Source of the DNA: Haplomitrium mnioides
Lineage: Eukaryota; Marchantiophyta; Haplomitriopsida; Calobryales
DNA length: 38,567 bases
Direction: 5' to 3'
Assembly: GCA_049999725.1 (NCBI GenBank)
Contig: JBNGIS010020369.1
Span: 1 to 38,567 of the forward strand
Shown here: positions 30,477 through 38,567 of the stretch, piece by piece
Position numbering within the stretch: the first letter of the stretch is position 1
Layout of the letters: the number at the start of each line of letters is the position of its first letter
The notes under the pieces: generated by a model
Database searches by the model: none
The model's input: the letters and a program-made list of their open reading frames with translations, nothing else
Told to the model about the DNA's origin: nothing
Program-made: the position numbers and the translations under genes

Positions 30477-32414
30477 CTAGCAGTGCCAGGCTGAAGCTGC
30501 CAGAATTTTCCTGGCGCGCCATCCAAGCAGCAGGCGGTTCTGCTCTTCCTCCACCATGTAACCAGCGCTAAACATTCCCAACAGTAGTTTTGCCTGGCAA
30601 ACGTTGTATACAGAGAGAGGGAGAGCGCAAAAGCCTGCTTCCTGTACCAGTGAGTGCCAGAGAACCTGATCATATCCTTCTCCTCCAGCATTCTGCTGAT
30701 TGCCGGAAGTCATTAGGCTTCTGATTCTCGGGGCTAGGAAGGTCCGCTCCACAAGCATCCTCCCCTTGGTTTGCCGGGGAAGGCTTGCCTCCACAGAATC
30801 GAAAACTGCGGAGTAGTGATGGAGAGCCTCGAGAAAGAGACTCACGAACGAAGGCGCAGTGCAGCTCAGCTCCTCCTCCACAAGGGTCAGGACTTTGGGC
30901 GACAATCTACGTACGGACTTCAGAAACGTGGCCACTGCAGTCCTGGCTCTGTGCGGCATGTGAGGCAGGTGCAGCATGCAATTGACTGCCAAGCACTCTC
31001 CTTTCACCTGATTCAAACGGGATGGCAGAAGCTCGATTTCGTCATTGTCAATTCTGACTTGGTGGAAGGAGAAGGGTATGCTGAAAGAAGCAGCAAACTC
31101 TGTCAGTCTCTTGCCTGTTTCCTGAGTCACGGTCAAGGCTCCTTTGACGTGGAGTCTGCAAAGCGCTGTGATGCGCAAATGAGGCGGCCCTCCTTGACGG
31201 CATGCTAGAGCTTGCATTAGGGAAGGCCATTGAATTCCCTCAAGTATATCATAGTCTATGATGTGCACCCTGCTCTCGCCCTCGAAGGACTCTAAGATGG
31301 ACTGATTCGATGAGAAGTGACCGAACTTGATGTACGGACAGACCTCGTGCAAGACCTGAAATGCGATGAACGAATCGTTCGCGGGAGGATCTGAAGTTTT
31401 CTTTGGAGACTTTACTCCCTCGATTCTGTCCTGAAGACCTTCGCAGAAATATGCGGCCACTCGATGCATGGTGCTCCCACTTTGTGACACCATCTCTTGT
31501 AGCCGGCCCAAAATCATAGCGGCCAAATTCAAATCCATGCCAGCCACAGCCTCCGCACCTGCCAACAACAGATGCACTAGTAGTATGCCGTCCAAGTCCT
31601 CTTTAGACCCAATGCATAAATCCGGTACTGCATGAGTTTGGACACCAAAGTTGTGAGGTGTGAGGTTTTGAAATGAATTTTCACGGGAAAGATACTGGTA
31701 GGAGAGATCGTTTGAAGCAATTATGTCACTTCTTAGTAACTGCTGGTCATTTTCCCCACACCTAACAAAGGAATCTCTTGCATTTAGCTGTAGATCAGCA
31801 CACTGCCCGCGCCGTCGATGAGCTACCATATCCTGACCAACGACATTATTTGAATCTCCCGAGCCGAGTATCCCGTTGAGGGTAGGGACCAAGCCATTCG
31901 TGTCGGAGTAGAAATCTCCATAATCGCCATTGACAACGTGATCAGCATCCAGGCCAAGTATCGACTCCCCCAGGGAGATGTTCAAACGTCCCTCACTGGT
32001 TATGGATGGATCGCCACCACGCGCCATCTTCGAAAATCCGTAAGTCTCATTGAAGTCATCGGATTCACAGCTCCGGAGAGAAGAGCAGCTGCTGCGCGTA
32101 ACTTTTGAAAGGGGGGAGCGCAAACCCAAAGAGGCATGTGCATTGTGAATCATTGATCCGTGTTTGGAATATGAGTTGTTAAACGATATGGAGGATTCGC
32201 TCAACGTACTTACCCGAGAGCTTTTCGGGCTCAAAGAATGGGAGCAGACAGAGGACACAGATCTCTCTGCAGGAAGCCCGGCAGTGACATCCCAAAACTC
32301 CCTACCTTCGTGGAGCTCTTCCTCGTGGAAAGAGAGGTGCTCAGAGGGTTCCGCAAAAATGTAATCGTCGAGGTCATCCAGGCCCATTTCACAGTCGAAC
32401 ATGGCCATTTCCAT
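30477..32414 (-). CDS. NSP2: NSP2-type GRAS transcriptional regulator, intact (645 aa)
   Basis: This is a nuclear transcriptional regulator of the GRAS family; known NSP2 proteins pair with NSP1 in symbiotic signalling and strigolactone biosynthesis control. Residues 1-270 are acidic, Ser-rich and poorly conserved. The GRAS domain starts near 277: LHRI (LLVHLLLAGAEAV, 279-291, with LAAMILGRLQEMVS), VHIID as VHIIDYDILEGIQWPSLMQA (383-402), then GPPHLRITAL (409-418). A PFYRE-like region contains VERTFLAPRI (555-564), and the SAW end reads NRLLLGWRARKILAASAW (626-643). The Tyr-Asp-Ile-x-Glu-Gly after VHIID and the RITALCR context are typical of NSP2 rather than DELLA or SCR; no DELLA motif is present. 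It is a single exon, usual for GRAS genes. The start is ATG 32414, the first after an in-frame TAA at 32460-32462; the stop is TAG. Alternative ATG codons follow at residues 3 and 5. No frame damage is seen, so it is probably functional. Confidence 0.9.
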   Translation of the reverse strand: MEMAMFDCEMGLDDLDDYIFAEPSEHLSFHEEELHEGREFWDVTAGLPAERSVSSVCSHSLSPKSSRVSTLSESSISFNNSYSKHGSMIHNAHASLGLRSPLSKVTRSSCSSLRSCESDDFNETYGFSKMARGGDPSITSEGRLNISLGESILGLDADHVVNGDYGDFYSDTNGLVPTLNGILGSGDSNNVVGQDMVAHRRRGQCADLQLNARDSFVRCGENDQQLLRSDIIASNDLSYQYLSRENSFQNLTPHNFGVQTHAVPDLCIGSKEDLDGILLVHLLLAGAEAVAGMDLNLAAMILGRLQEMVSQSGSTMHRVAAYFCEGLQDRIEGVKSPKKTSDPPANDSFIAFQVLHEVCPYIKFGHFSSNQSILESFEGESRVHIIDYDILEGIQWPSLMQALACRQGGPPHLRITALCRLHVKGALTVTQETGKRLTEFAASFSIPFSFHQVRIDNDEIELLPSRLNQVKGECLAVNCMLHLPHMPHRARTAVATFLKSVRRLSPKVLTLVEEELSCTAPSFVSLFLEALHHYSAVFDSVEASLPRQTKGRMLVERTFLAPRIRSLMTSGNQQNAGGEGYDQVLWHSLVQEAGFCALPLSVYNVCQAKLLLGMFSAGYMVEEEQNRLLLGWRARKILAASAWHC

Positions 32415-33000
32415 CTCCGTTGAAGTAGTCGCGCCTCCCTCAAGCGTGCGATCTTGAAATTATTGTTTACACATGTTGAGAATCTGCTTGTCAACTGTAC
32501 GGACACATCAAGACACCCACCTCCCTCTCGGAGGCGGACTCAAAGAGTATCCCTATAACAACCAGTGTTCAACAAGAAATCTGCAGCAGTAGAAGCTCCA
32601 TCTGTGACGATGATTATACCGATCCCTATGCATTGTACTGATTATCGTTAGAGAGACCGATCCCATTTCTGAGATGTAATACGATGACGCATGTAAATAA
32701 CAGCCAAGGCCAATTTCCTACACAACAGTAGCTGCTTAGCACAATACGATCTACGCCTCTACCTAGAAGCTTCGCTACTCCACACCACGCGGGCCACATA
32801 GGCCAACAAGAGACTGAGCCTGCTAGCATAGCAGAGTGCGCGGATCGAATCCATTTTGGTACTCAATGATGTTAGCACACACCAGATTCGATTGCCTTGA
32901 AGATTAGCTAGCCCAGGATTGATGCGTGAGCTCGCGTAGCACACAACACCAGACAGGATTACGAGGATTTCTTCACGTATGAGCTGCGTTGAACAATTAC
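32415..33000 (-). promoter_or_regulatory. Probable long 5' leader of the NSP2-type gene with upstream ORFs
   Basis: If transcription starts about 25-30 bp past the TATA box at 33023-33031, the leader is roughly 580 nt. It contains ATG-initiated frames of 61 codons (32944 to 32759) and 67 codons (32829 to 32626), both ending before the main ATG, and a third that starts at 32506 and overlaps the main coding region in another frame. Such uORFs usually lower translation. A leader intron would change this reading, and transcript evidence is not available here. Confidence 0.35.
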
Positions 33001-33022
33001 AGAATTCTGAGCTTCCTCTTCA

Positions 33023-33031
33023 TTATATATA
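33023..33031 (-). promoter_or_regulatory. Candidate TATA box of the NSP2-type gene
   Basis: The minus strand reads ACGTATATATAATGAAG. TATATATAA is a strong TATA-box match about 610 bp upstream of the coding start, and no better candidate lies closer to the ATG. Confidence 0.45.
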
Positions 33032-33034
33032 CGT

Positions 33035-35754
33035 CTCCTTCCAAACGGTAATAATGAATTGGCGGAGGTAAGCGCTTCTAAGAATTAGTTAAGACTAAAA
33101 GCGGCTCTGAAGCTGAGAACGAGAGGGACGGCTCAGATGAACCCACGTAATAAAAGTGATGGTGGACCGTAGATCCAAAAGGGGTGATCGGACAGGCTAT
33201 GGGGTACGTACGTGTCTAGATATGGCGTGGGAAAATCTCACTTGTAAAAACTCATGATAAAGTCAAATAGTAATTTACAGCGAGAATACAAAGCTGGTCA
33301 CAAGATTCCTCATCAAAACAGTCTGGTTAATAGAGAAACGCCACGTCGTGTATACAGGAAGCAGCCTAGTTCGAGATTTGTCATGAAGATAAGAGGATAT
33401 GCCAAAATGATCCAGAGTTGACCCTCTCAAAATTCCAATGAATATCCATGCGTACCAACGTTCTATGATCTCAAGAGAAGTAGGCATCTGACATCCGGCA
33501 GCCATTCACTCACGTGGTCATTTTGGCACTTCCATGCAGGTCAACAAGTTCGCAAGAAGCCAAAGTGCTGAAAATTCCTGTGTGTTTTGATTCGTTTCGA
33601 TAGGTTCTGACCATTGTGCCGGGAGCTGATTCCACCTGCGCTGCTGCTGCTGCTGGAATCCACATCTTGGATCCATGGATGCCTCAAACATCCACTGATG
33701 GTGTCGACAGTTCACGCTTGAAACTTATCAACCCACATACTAAAATACAAATTACTTCTATATTTGACGTTTTTTCCCATTGGTTGTTTTCCAACAGTAC
33801 AGAAGTAATTGGTTACGAACTTTGGATAATGCATTCAACTCACCAAATGAATGATCCTAGGCAATAATCAGTTCGGTCATTTTCTTGCCTGGGCGGCATT
33901 TTGTTTCGGGGATTCCTCCTCCTCTGAAGAAGATCCATCAAAGCGAAGCGAACCAACCTCCTGGCAACCAGACTGAAGCCCTTCACAAGGACACTCAGAC
34001 CACCAAAATGGATACAAACAAGAAGAAAAACATTTCATCGTTTCTTGTGGCAGTGTGTCAATTGGCACACTCTAAGATTCCTTATAAATGCGGAGTGCCA
34101 AATGCTCTGTTCATGAGCCCAAAACAAGCCAACTCACCGACTTTTTTCTTCCTCGTCTTCATCATGTCCACAAACCCAGTGTCTGCTCCCGCAACGTCCA
34201 GATAACCTCTGCAGCTCTGTGTATATTTTTCCTCTATTTGAGGTCACCAAAATATAGCTATGAAGATGTGGAGAGTATAAAATAACATGATGGTAACCAG
34301 ATAGCAGTTCAGTAGAAAAGGAAAAAACCTACACACCTTACAACTCCGGCAAAGTAGAGTGCAGCCTTCACAGTATGCTGTCAGCGAAAAAGTTTCAATC
34401 CAACCAGCCTCATCATGTACAGAAGTTTCAAACTAGTGCTACAACTCATAAAAAAGGTGAGAATACATTTTAAAACTCCCAGACAAAGCTGGAACTTAAG
34501 AAAAGGCTGCCACAGTCCTGCATCTTCAGTGGGCATTCCAAGGAAGGAAGACCATATGGACTTGGAATCAATGTCAATGTGAAAGCATGCAGGCCCCTAC
34601 CAGTTTCCTCCTATAAAGTAACGTCTAGTTTCCTCCTAGTGAGTAGCCCTAATCCTCACATAGAGTTGTGGGTCATTAATGAAAAGATAATTGAAGGCTT
34701 CTAGGGTGACGGATCTGACCAACAACATTATACAATTGAGCATCCAAGACCAGAAATTGTGGATCAAGAGGACCAGCACGTTGAGTTACCTGTATTGAGA
34801 CGAGAATCTCTCATAGTTTCAGGAAGGAGGTCTGTGACGACCAACATACCAGTTTGCCATCTCAGGATTTAAATCAGCTAACTCGTGTTTGGAGGATGAA
34901 GATGAGTCAACAACAAATTATTCAGCAGCTGTGAATATCTAACAAACATTGCTGAAAATATGAGAATTTTCTTGCTTTACTTTTTATTTACTTCCATCAA
35001 TAGCATTTGATAGCATTTACAAATCGGATGGAGGTTAGATGGAAGTTAGTGGGATGAGACTTAAAGCATTCGAGGCTACATGGGTTTTGCTCAAAATGTT
35101 TGGTTGCATGTGCATAGTGTCTTGTTGACTAGTAGTAATAAATGAAAAGTGTATTGATGAGGTGTGTTCACAAGGCAAAGACCTTTATTCGCTGATCTTA
35201 AAATCACTCTCGAGTCCAAATACATTTATTTAGAGAAGCTGGCTCAAAAGCACATCCAGACGGTGTACAACTGAGTGCAGAGCATTGTGCTGGCCTGGTT
35301 TATTTTTGTTGAATGAGATGGGTGGTTCAAGAATAGAATGGATTTCAGTTCTAAACCGGCCCCGAAGGCAACAGGGACTGAGTAGAACACGCACCCAGTT
35401 AGAGTTGAGTATAAGGTGGCTGGGAGTAGCCCAACCAGACTGAAATAAGCATATGCTCTAACTCTAGCACTAGCGCTATCTGAAATTGCAACCAACTACA
35501 TTCGTAGCAGCAGATAGCATCAAGTGTCTTGAAGAACCGATATACGTGGGCAGGGGCATAGTACAAGAAGAAGAGAACCAGAATTGGTCAGGATCGCAGA
35601 GGAGTGTTTGGACTGTTCAAGTATTGTCAGCAAAAAGACCGTGGAGCTGCCCCGGGATCTCATAGTACCATGGGCAAGTGAAGATGACATGGTGTTTGTC
35701 ATCAGGGACTTGAAGATCACATTGGAATTCCCGCAACATGTTCACTTCGTGAGG
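33035..35754. other. Unassigned region upstream of the NSP2-type gene
   Basis: No gene, RNA or mobile element could be identified. Short frames exist on both strands (33518-33715 minus with a five-Gln run from a CTG repeat at about 33640; 33885-34205 plus; 35244-35495 minus), with no domain signature. Part of this must be the distal promoter of the NSP2-type gene. A coding-like plus-strand stretch near 34730-34870 (EHPRPEIVDQEDQHVEL) could be the tail of an unidentified, decayed element. Confidence 0.4.
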
Positions 35755-36013
35755 TGTTGGAAATATATCTTTGCTGCTGTAGATCGAAATCTATTTCCTT
35801 TTTAGTTTCTTTGCTAGTTTAGCTAGCTTCTAGTTTGGAAACAGCCCTAGAGGTGCTGACACATGGATGAACCTGGTAGTGACAGGTGTCAACACCAGGA
35901 GGCTCCCTTGGTAAAATGACTATTTTGTCTCGGGTGCAGAAATCAGCATGCGTACATCTCACAACAATTGATTATGTGCTGCTAAAGCGAGTGCAACTAC
36001 CCTTGAATGATTG

Positions 36014-36115
36014 TTTGCTCCCAGCTAACAGGTTCCATCACGTTTCTGGGAGCCCATGTAATTATTTGCTCCCAGATAACAGGTTCCATCACGTTTCTAG
36101 GAGCCCATGCAATTG
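36014..36115 (+). repeat. 51-bp tandem duplication, each unit with a hairpin
   Basis: Each unit contains GCTCCCAG (36017-36024) and its inverted complement CTGGGAGC (36046-36053), separated by 21 bases containing AACAGGTTCCATCACG. The second unit (36068-36104) has one stem mismatch. The pair precedes a TATA-like site at 36139. Confidence 0.8.
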
Positions 36116-36500
36116 TGGAAGTTCATTTCCTCCCTGCATTTATATACACAGAAGCAGGCCAGGGTTGGCATCCTCAAATGCAAGCACATTTTTAAGTGTC
36201 TCATACTGTATCTATCTGCAATTTAGCGTTTTAGGCAACCTAAAGAGAATCGCGTGCGAAGGGAAGAGGTCGTTTTTCTGCATCGATAGCAGAAATACGA
36301 TTAGGGGAGCAACTCGATTTCTGCAAGCCAAGGCTGCTCAAAGTGTCGGCCGTTTTTTTCTACAGAGAAGCTCAATTCACGAACTGGCGAAATAGCATTT
36401 CACTTTCAGGAGTGAAAACGCGATTTGCAGACATATCCTCACTTCGAGGATATTCCATTTTCTATTTCTCACGATTCTCACCATCTGTGGTATTCGCTGC

Positions 36501-36510
36501 NNNNNNNNNN
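36501..36510. other. Assembly gap (10 N)
   Basis: Ten N bases interrupt otherwise unique-looking sequence; the true gap size is unknown. Confidence 0.98.
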
Positions 36511-36579
36511 TCTCTGTCACCACCTTGTTGTTGCCCTTGAACCACTTCGCTGTTTTGTGGCGTAGGCGGTGAGAGCCTG

Positions 36580-36597
36580 TCCTCAGTTAACTGAGGA
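36580..36597. other. Perfect 18-bp palindrome
   Basis: TCCTCAGTTAACTGAGGA equals its own reverse complement, without a spacer. It sits 70 bp after the N gap, at the possible right end of the LTR candidate. It could be a protein-binding site or a fold-back junction. Confidence 0.85.
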
Positions 36598-36949
36598 TGA
36601 AGATGAGTAGGAAAGATGTACTGCTAACCAGGTATCCTTGTATCCATTGGGATGGAGCCGGGTTAATGTGGTCAACTTGACAGTCCTGCGTGCTGCGCTG
36701 TGGGACTGCCATATAATTAAAGTAATGAGATGAGAGATGCTCCATCAGGTTATTGCCTGATCCCGATCTGACATCTTCAATGTTGGGCCCCATCTTTCCA
36801 GCCATCCCTTGCATTGGTTATACCAATTTGTAGGATCTCCTACTGCAGTTGCCTTGAGGCTTCCATAACCCTGGTTGGGTATCTGGTTTGCTTTGTTTTC
36901 TGGAGCTACCGAAGGTAATTCTCAAACTTTTGGACAGCATGTACCTCAA
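36598..36949. other. Unassigned spacer
   Basis: No coding motif or repeat recognised. If the minus-strand chromovirus to the right is complete here, its chromodomain and 3' LTR should lie in this spacer, but neither is evident. Confidence 0.4.
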
Positions 36950-37890
36950 TGGGTAGGATGCCAAACTATGCACGCAGAATATGAAGAGGAGTGGTCTTTC
37001 GAATGTTGGCTAATATGGTGAGGAATTGTTTGAGAGACATTGAACATAGGATGAATTTTCATGTAGAGAGGAAGATCAAGTATGTACGCAACGAGAGAAA
37101 TAACTTGCAAAAGCTTAGAAATGAGCAATCCAAGTTGGAGATAACTTACGAACTTGAGTTTCTAAAGACAAAGGAAGATCATGAGTAGAAAGAAGTAGTT
37201 GGTCACCTAAAACATAAGAAAAATCATGACGATGTTTATCGGCATATTTTTTTGTCGATTTTGAGCAATAACAAGATGGTTTCTGGCATCTTGCAAAGAG
37301 GAAGATAAACAAGACAAAAAGGTAGAAAGACTTGGAACATTGGAAGAGGAAGGAGAAAGTAAACCATCGAGAACAAGAGGATGTTGACCATAATTAAGAA
37401 AGAAAAGAGAAAACCCAGTATTTGCTTGTTTAGAGTTGTTGTATGCAAACTCTACAGCAGGTAAAAAACTCTCCCAATCTGTGTGATGAACATTGATAAA
37501 TGCTCAAAGCATATCCTCCACAGTATGATTTGCGTGTTAGTTTGCCCATCTATTTGAGGATAATAAGTTGTAGATATAAATAGTTTGGTACCCAAAAGTG
37601 TGAACAACTCTCACCAAAACTTCCCAGTGAATCGTGGATCTTTATCAGATATAAGTACCTTTGGCATTCTATGATATCAAAAGACTATATCAAAATAAAT
37701 CTTCGCCGATTGTGGAGCATCCACCGTATCCACTGTTGGTGTTAGATGAATTTTCTTGCTTAGCTTATCACAAACACCACAATAGCCGTAAACCCACGAG
37801 GTGCGGTTGGAAGCGAAGTAACAAGATCTAAACTTACATATTCCCACCGAGAAGTAGGAATCGGCAATGGTTGTAAAAGACCAGATGGTT
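36950..37890 (-). pseudogene. Ty3/Gypsy integrase core and C-terminus (remnant)
   Basis: Reading the minus strand from 37890 downward gives the integrase core: FVDKLSKKIHL, LISDKDPRFTGKFW (second catalytic Asp retained), YYPQIDGQTN. Stops and frame changes follow where the catalytic Glu helix should be (about 37500-37540). Further on (37312-36950) come GDQLLLSTHDLPLSLETQVR, KLSPTWI, VISLVAYILDLPLYMKIHPM and FNVSQ, the standard Gypsy integrase tail. It is the same family as the plus-strand element at 9508-11032, but a different copy with different damage. Confidence 0.8.
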
Positions 37891-37904
37891 TTTGATTTGA
37901 AGCC

Positions 37905-38160
37905 CTATTTCATTGACAACTTTCACAAGAACGAACAAAGCCACGAACATCTTGAGCTAGGTTTGGCCACCACCAAGTGCATTGAAGTAACTCCATAGTC
38001 TTTTCAACCCCAAGATACCTAGAAATCAGAATGCTATCTGCTTCTTGTAAACGTGCCATTTGAAGCGTATCATCTTGTGGAGCATATATTTGATGGCCTT
38101 GATAGAGAATACCATCCCAAATGGAAAAGATATGATACTCACTATCTTGGACTGCCAAAA
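37905..38160 (-). pseudogene. Ty3/Gypsy integrase zinc-binding domain (remnant)
   Basis: The open frame of 82 codons includes SEYHIFSIWDGILYQGHQIY, LQMARLQEADSILISRYLGV and a WWWPNLAQDVRGFVRSCESC end. The Cys pair (C-E-S-C) is intact, while the first His of the usual GHLG is changed to Tyr. It aligns closely with 9708-9896 of the other chromovirus copy and leads into the core remnant. Confidence 0.82.
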
Positions 38161-38264
38161 GTTCTCTAACAAGATTAAAGAATACATCTTCTTGTAACTT
38201 TAATCAAAAGCTGTCACTGGTTGCTTCATCAAGATGTAATATACTAGCGTTTGCTATCTCGATT

Positions 38265-38489
38265 GTATTTATTCAATGATCCGGTCTTCGAGACAGTACA
38301 TCAAGAATGGTGTGGAACCTTCCTGGCTTGTACTCCAACTTGATATCAAAGAGTTGTAGTTGATCTTTCCATCGATGATGACGACTTGTCGTATTTTCCA
38401 AGTGGATGGCTTGTGGTCTGTGCACATAAGTACAAGTTTGCCCAAAAGATAGTATCTCCACACATTGGTAGCATAAACCATTGCCAATT

Positions 38490-38490
<1 letters not shown>
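38265..38490 (-). pseudogene. Ty3/Gypsy RNase H domain (remnant)
   Basis: The minus-strand reading gives MVYATNVWRYYLLGKLVLMC, TDHKPS, and, after a frame change, IKLEYKPGRFHTILDVLSRR. These are the C-terminal RNase H landmarks (WRHYLLG, TDH and YKPG...ADALSRR). The upstream part of the domain is replaced by the (CT)n run at 38491, so the microsatellite expanded in, or was joined to, the coding sequence. Confidence 0.8.

Positions 38491-38560
<70 letters not shown>
38491..38560. repeat. (CT)35 microsatellite
   Basis: Seventy bases of uninterrupted CT lie directly against the Gypsy RNase H remnant. The run is perfect, so it is probably polymorphic and may be mis-sized in the assembly. Confidence 0.97.
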
Positions 38561-38564
<4 letters not shown>

Positions 38565-38567
38565 ATA

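Larger units (their letters stand above)
35755..36591 (+). mobile_element. Possible small LTR of Copia type
   Basis: TGTTGGAAATATATC at 35755 is a common Copia LTR start. It is preceded by TGAGG (35750-35754), and TGAGG recurs at 36592-36596. A TATA-like TTTATATAC at about 36139, preceded by two hairpin repeats, is where an LTR promoter would sit. The right end reads GTTAAC rather than ending in CA, and an N gap lies inside, so the right boundary is uncertain. No polyprotein is adjacent. Confidence 0.3.

Noticed and set aside
30771-31208. 145-codon frame opposite the NSP2-type coding region
   Set aside because: It is antisense to the conserved GRAS domain and its sequence is explained by that coding constraint.
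31855-31880. Possible miR171h target site in the NSP2-type gene (GAGCCGAGTATCCCG on the plus strand)
   Set aside because: Only the first seven or eight bases fit the miR171h pattern and the remainder mismatches, so it does not support microRNA control.
33518-33715. Gln-run protein (QQQQQ) as a transcription-factor fragment
   Set aside because: The run comes from a short CTG repeat at about 33640, and the rest of the frame lacks any domain signature.

Overview
The window is nuclear DNA from a land plant with a large, repeat-rich genome. It holds a plant-specific GRAS regulator, Ty3/Gypsy chromovirus remnants with a chromodomain, a Copia-type gag remnant, non-LTR retrotransposon remnants and very long LTRs. 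Only one apparently intact gene is visible in 38.6 kb. The species cannot be named from the sequence alone; a gymnosperm or a fern would fit better than a compact angiosperm genome. Two runs of ten N (24413-24422 and 36501-36510) are assembly gaps.

Layout. 1-4015: AT-rich DNA without a recognisable gene, with a decayed tandem array at about 2400-3235. 4021-7616: a probable solo LTR (copy 0) with 5-bp target-site duplications. 7643-9173: decayed repeats. 9174-11151: a deleted, dead chromovirus with integrase and chromodomain remnants between short direct repeats. 11640-12640: degenerate repeats. 12753-19233: a dead, intron-containing gene whose product had a ParB-like segment and a beta-type amino DNA methyltransferase domain. 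It was split near its 5' end by a second solo LTR (copy 1, 12862-16460, target duplication AAGCA). 19380-20520: a second tract of short repeats and a Copia-type gag remnant on the minus strand. 21170-23310: small tandem repeats and an ORF resembling L1 ORF1p with four in-frame stops. 23631-24531: fifteen copies of a 61-bp satellite, interrupted by a third solo LTR (copy 2, 24532-28351, target duplication GCATG). The satellite resumes at 28352 and is followed by a LINE fragment. 30477-32414 (minus): an intact 645-residue GRAS protein of the NSP2 type. 33035-36960: mostly unrecognised DNA with a possible small LTR. 36950-38567: a second, minus-strand chromovirus remnant ending in a 70-bp (CT)n microsatellite.

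How it fits together. NSP2-type GRAS proteins act with NSP1 in symbiotic and strigolactone-related transcription; nothing nearby appears to be co-regulated with the gene here. The rest is layered mobile DNA, and the nesting gives an order of events: methyltransferase gene before LTR copy 1; satellite before LTR copy 2; LTR copy 2 before the 0.64-kb insert inside it. The most unusual item is the intron-bearing ParB/DNA-methyltransferase pseudogene, because that combination is typical of bacteria, phages and mobile elements rather than plant housekeeping genes.
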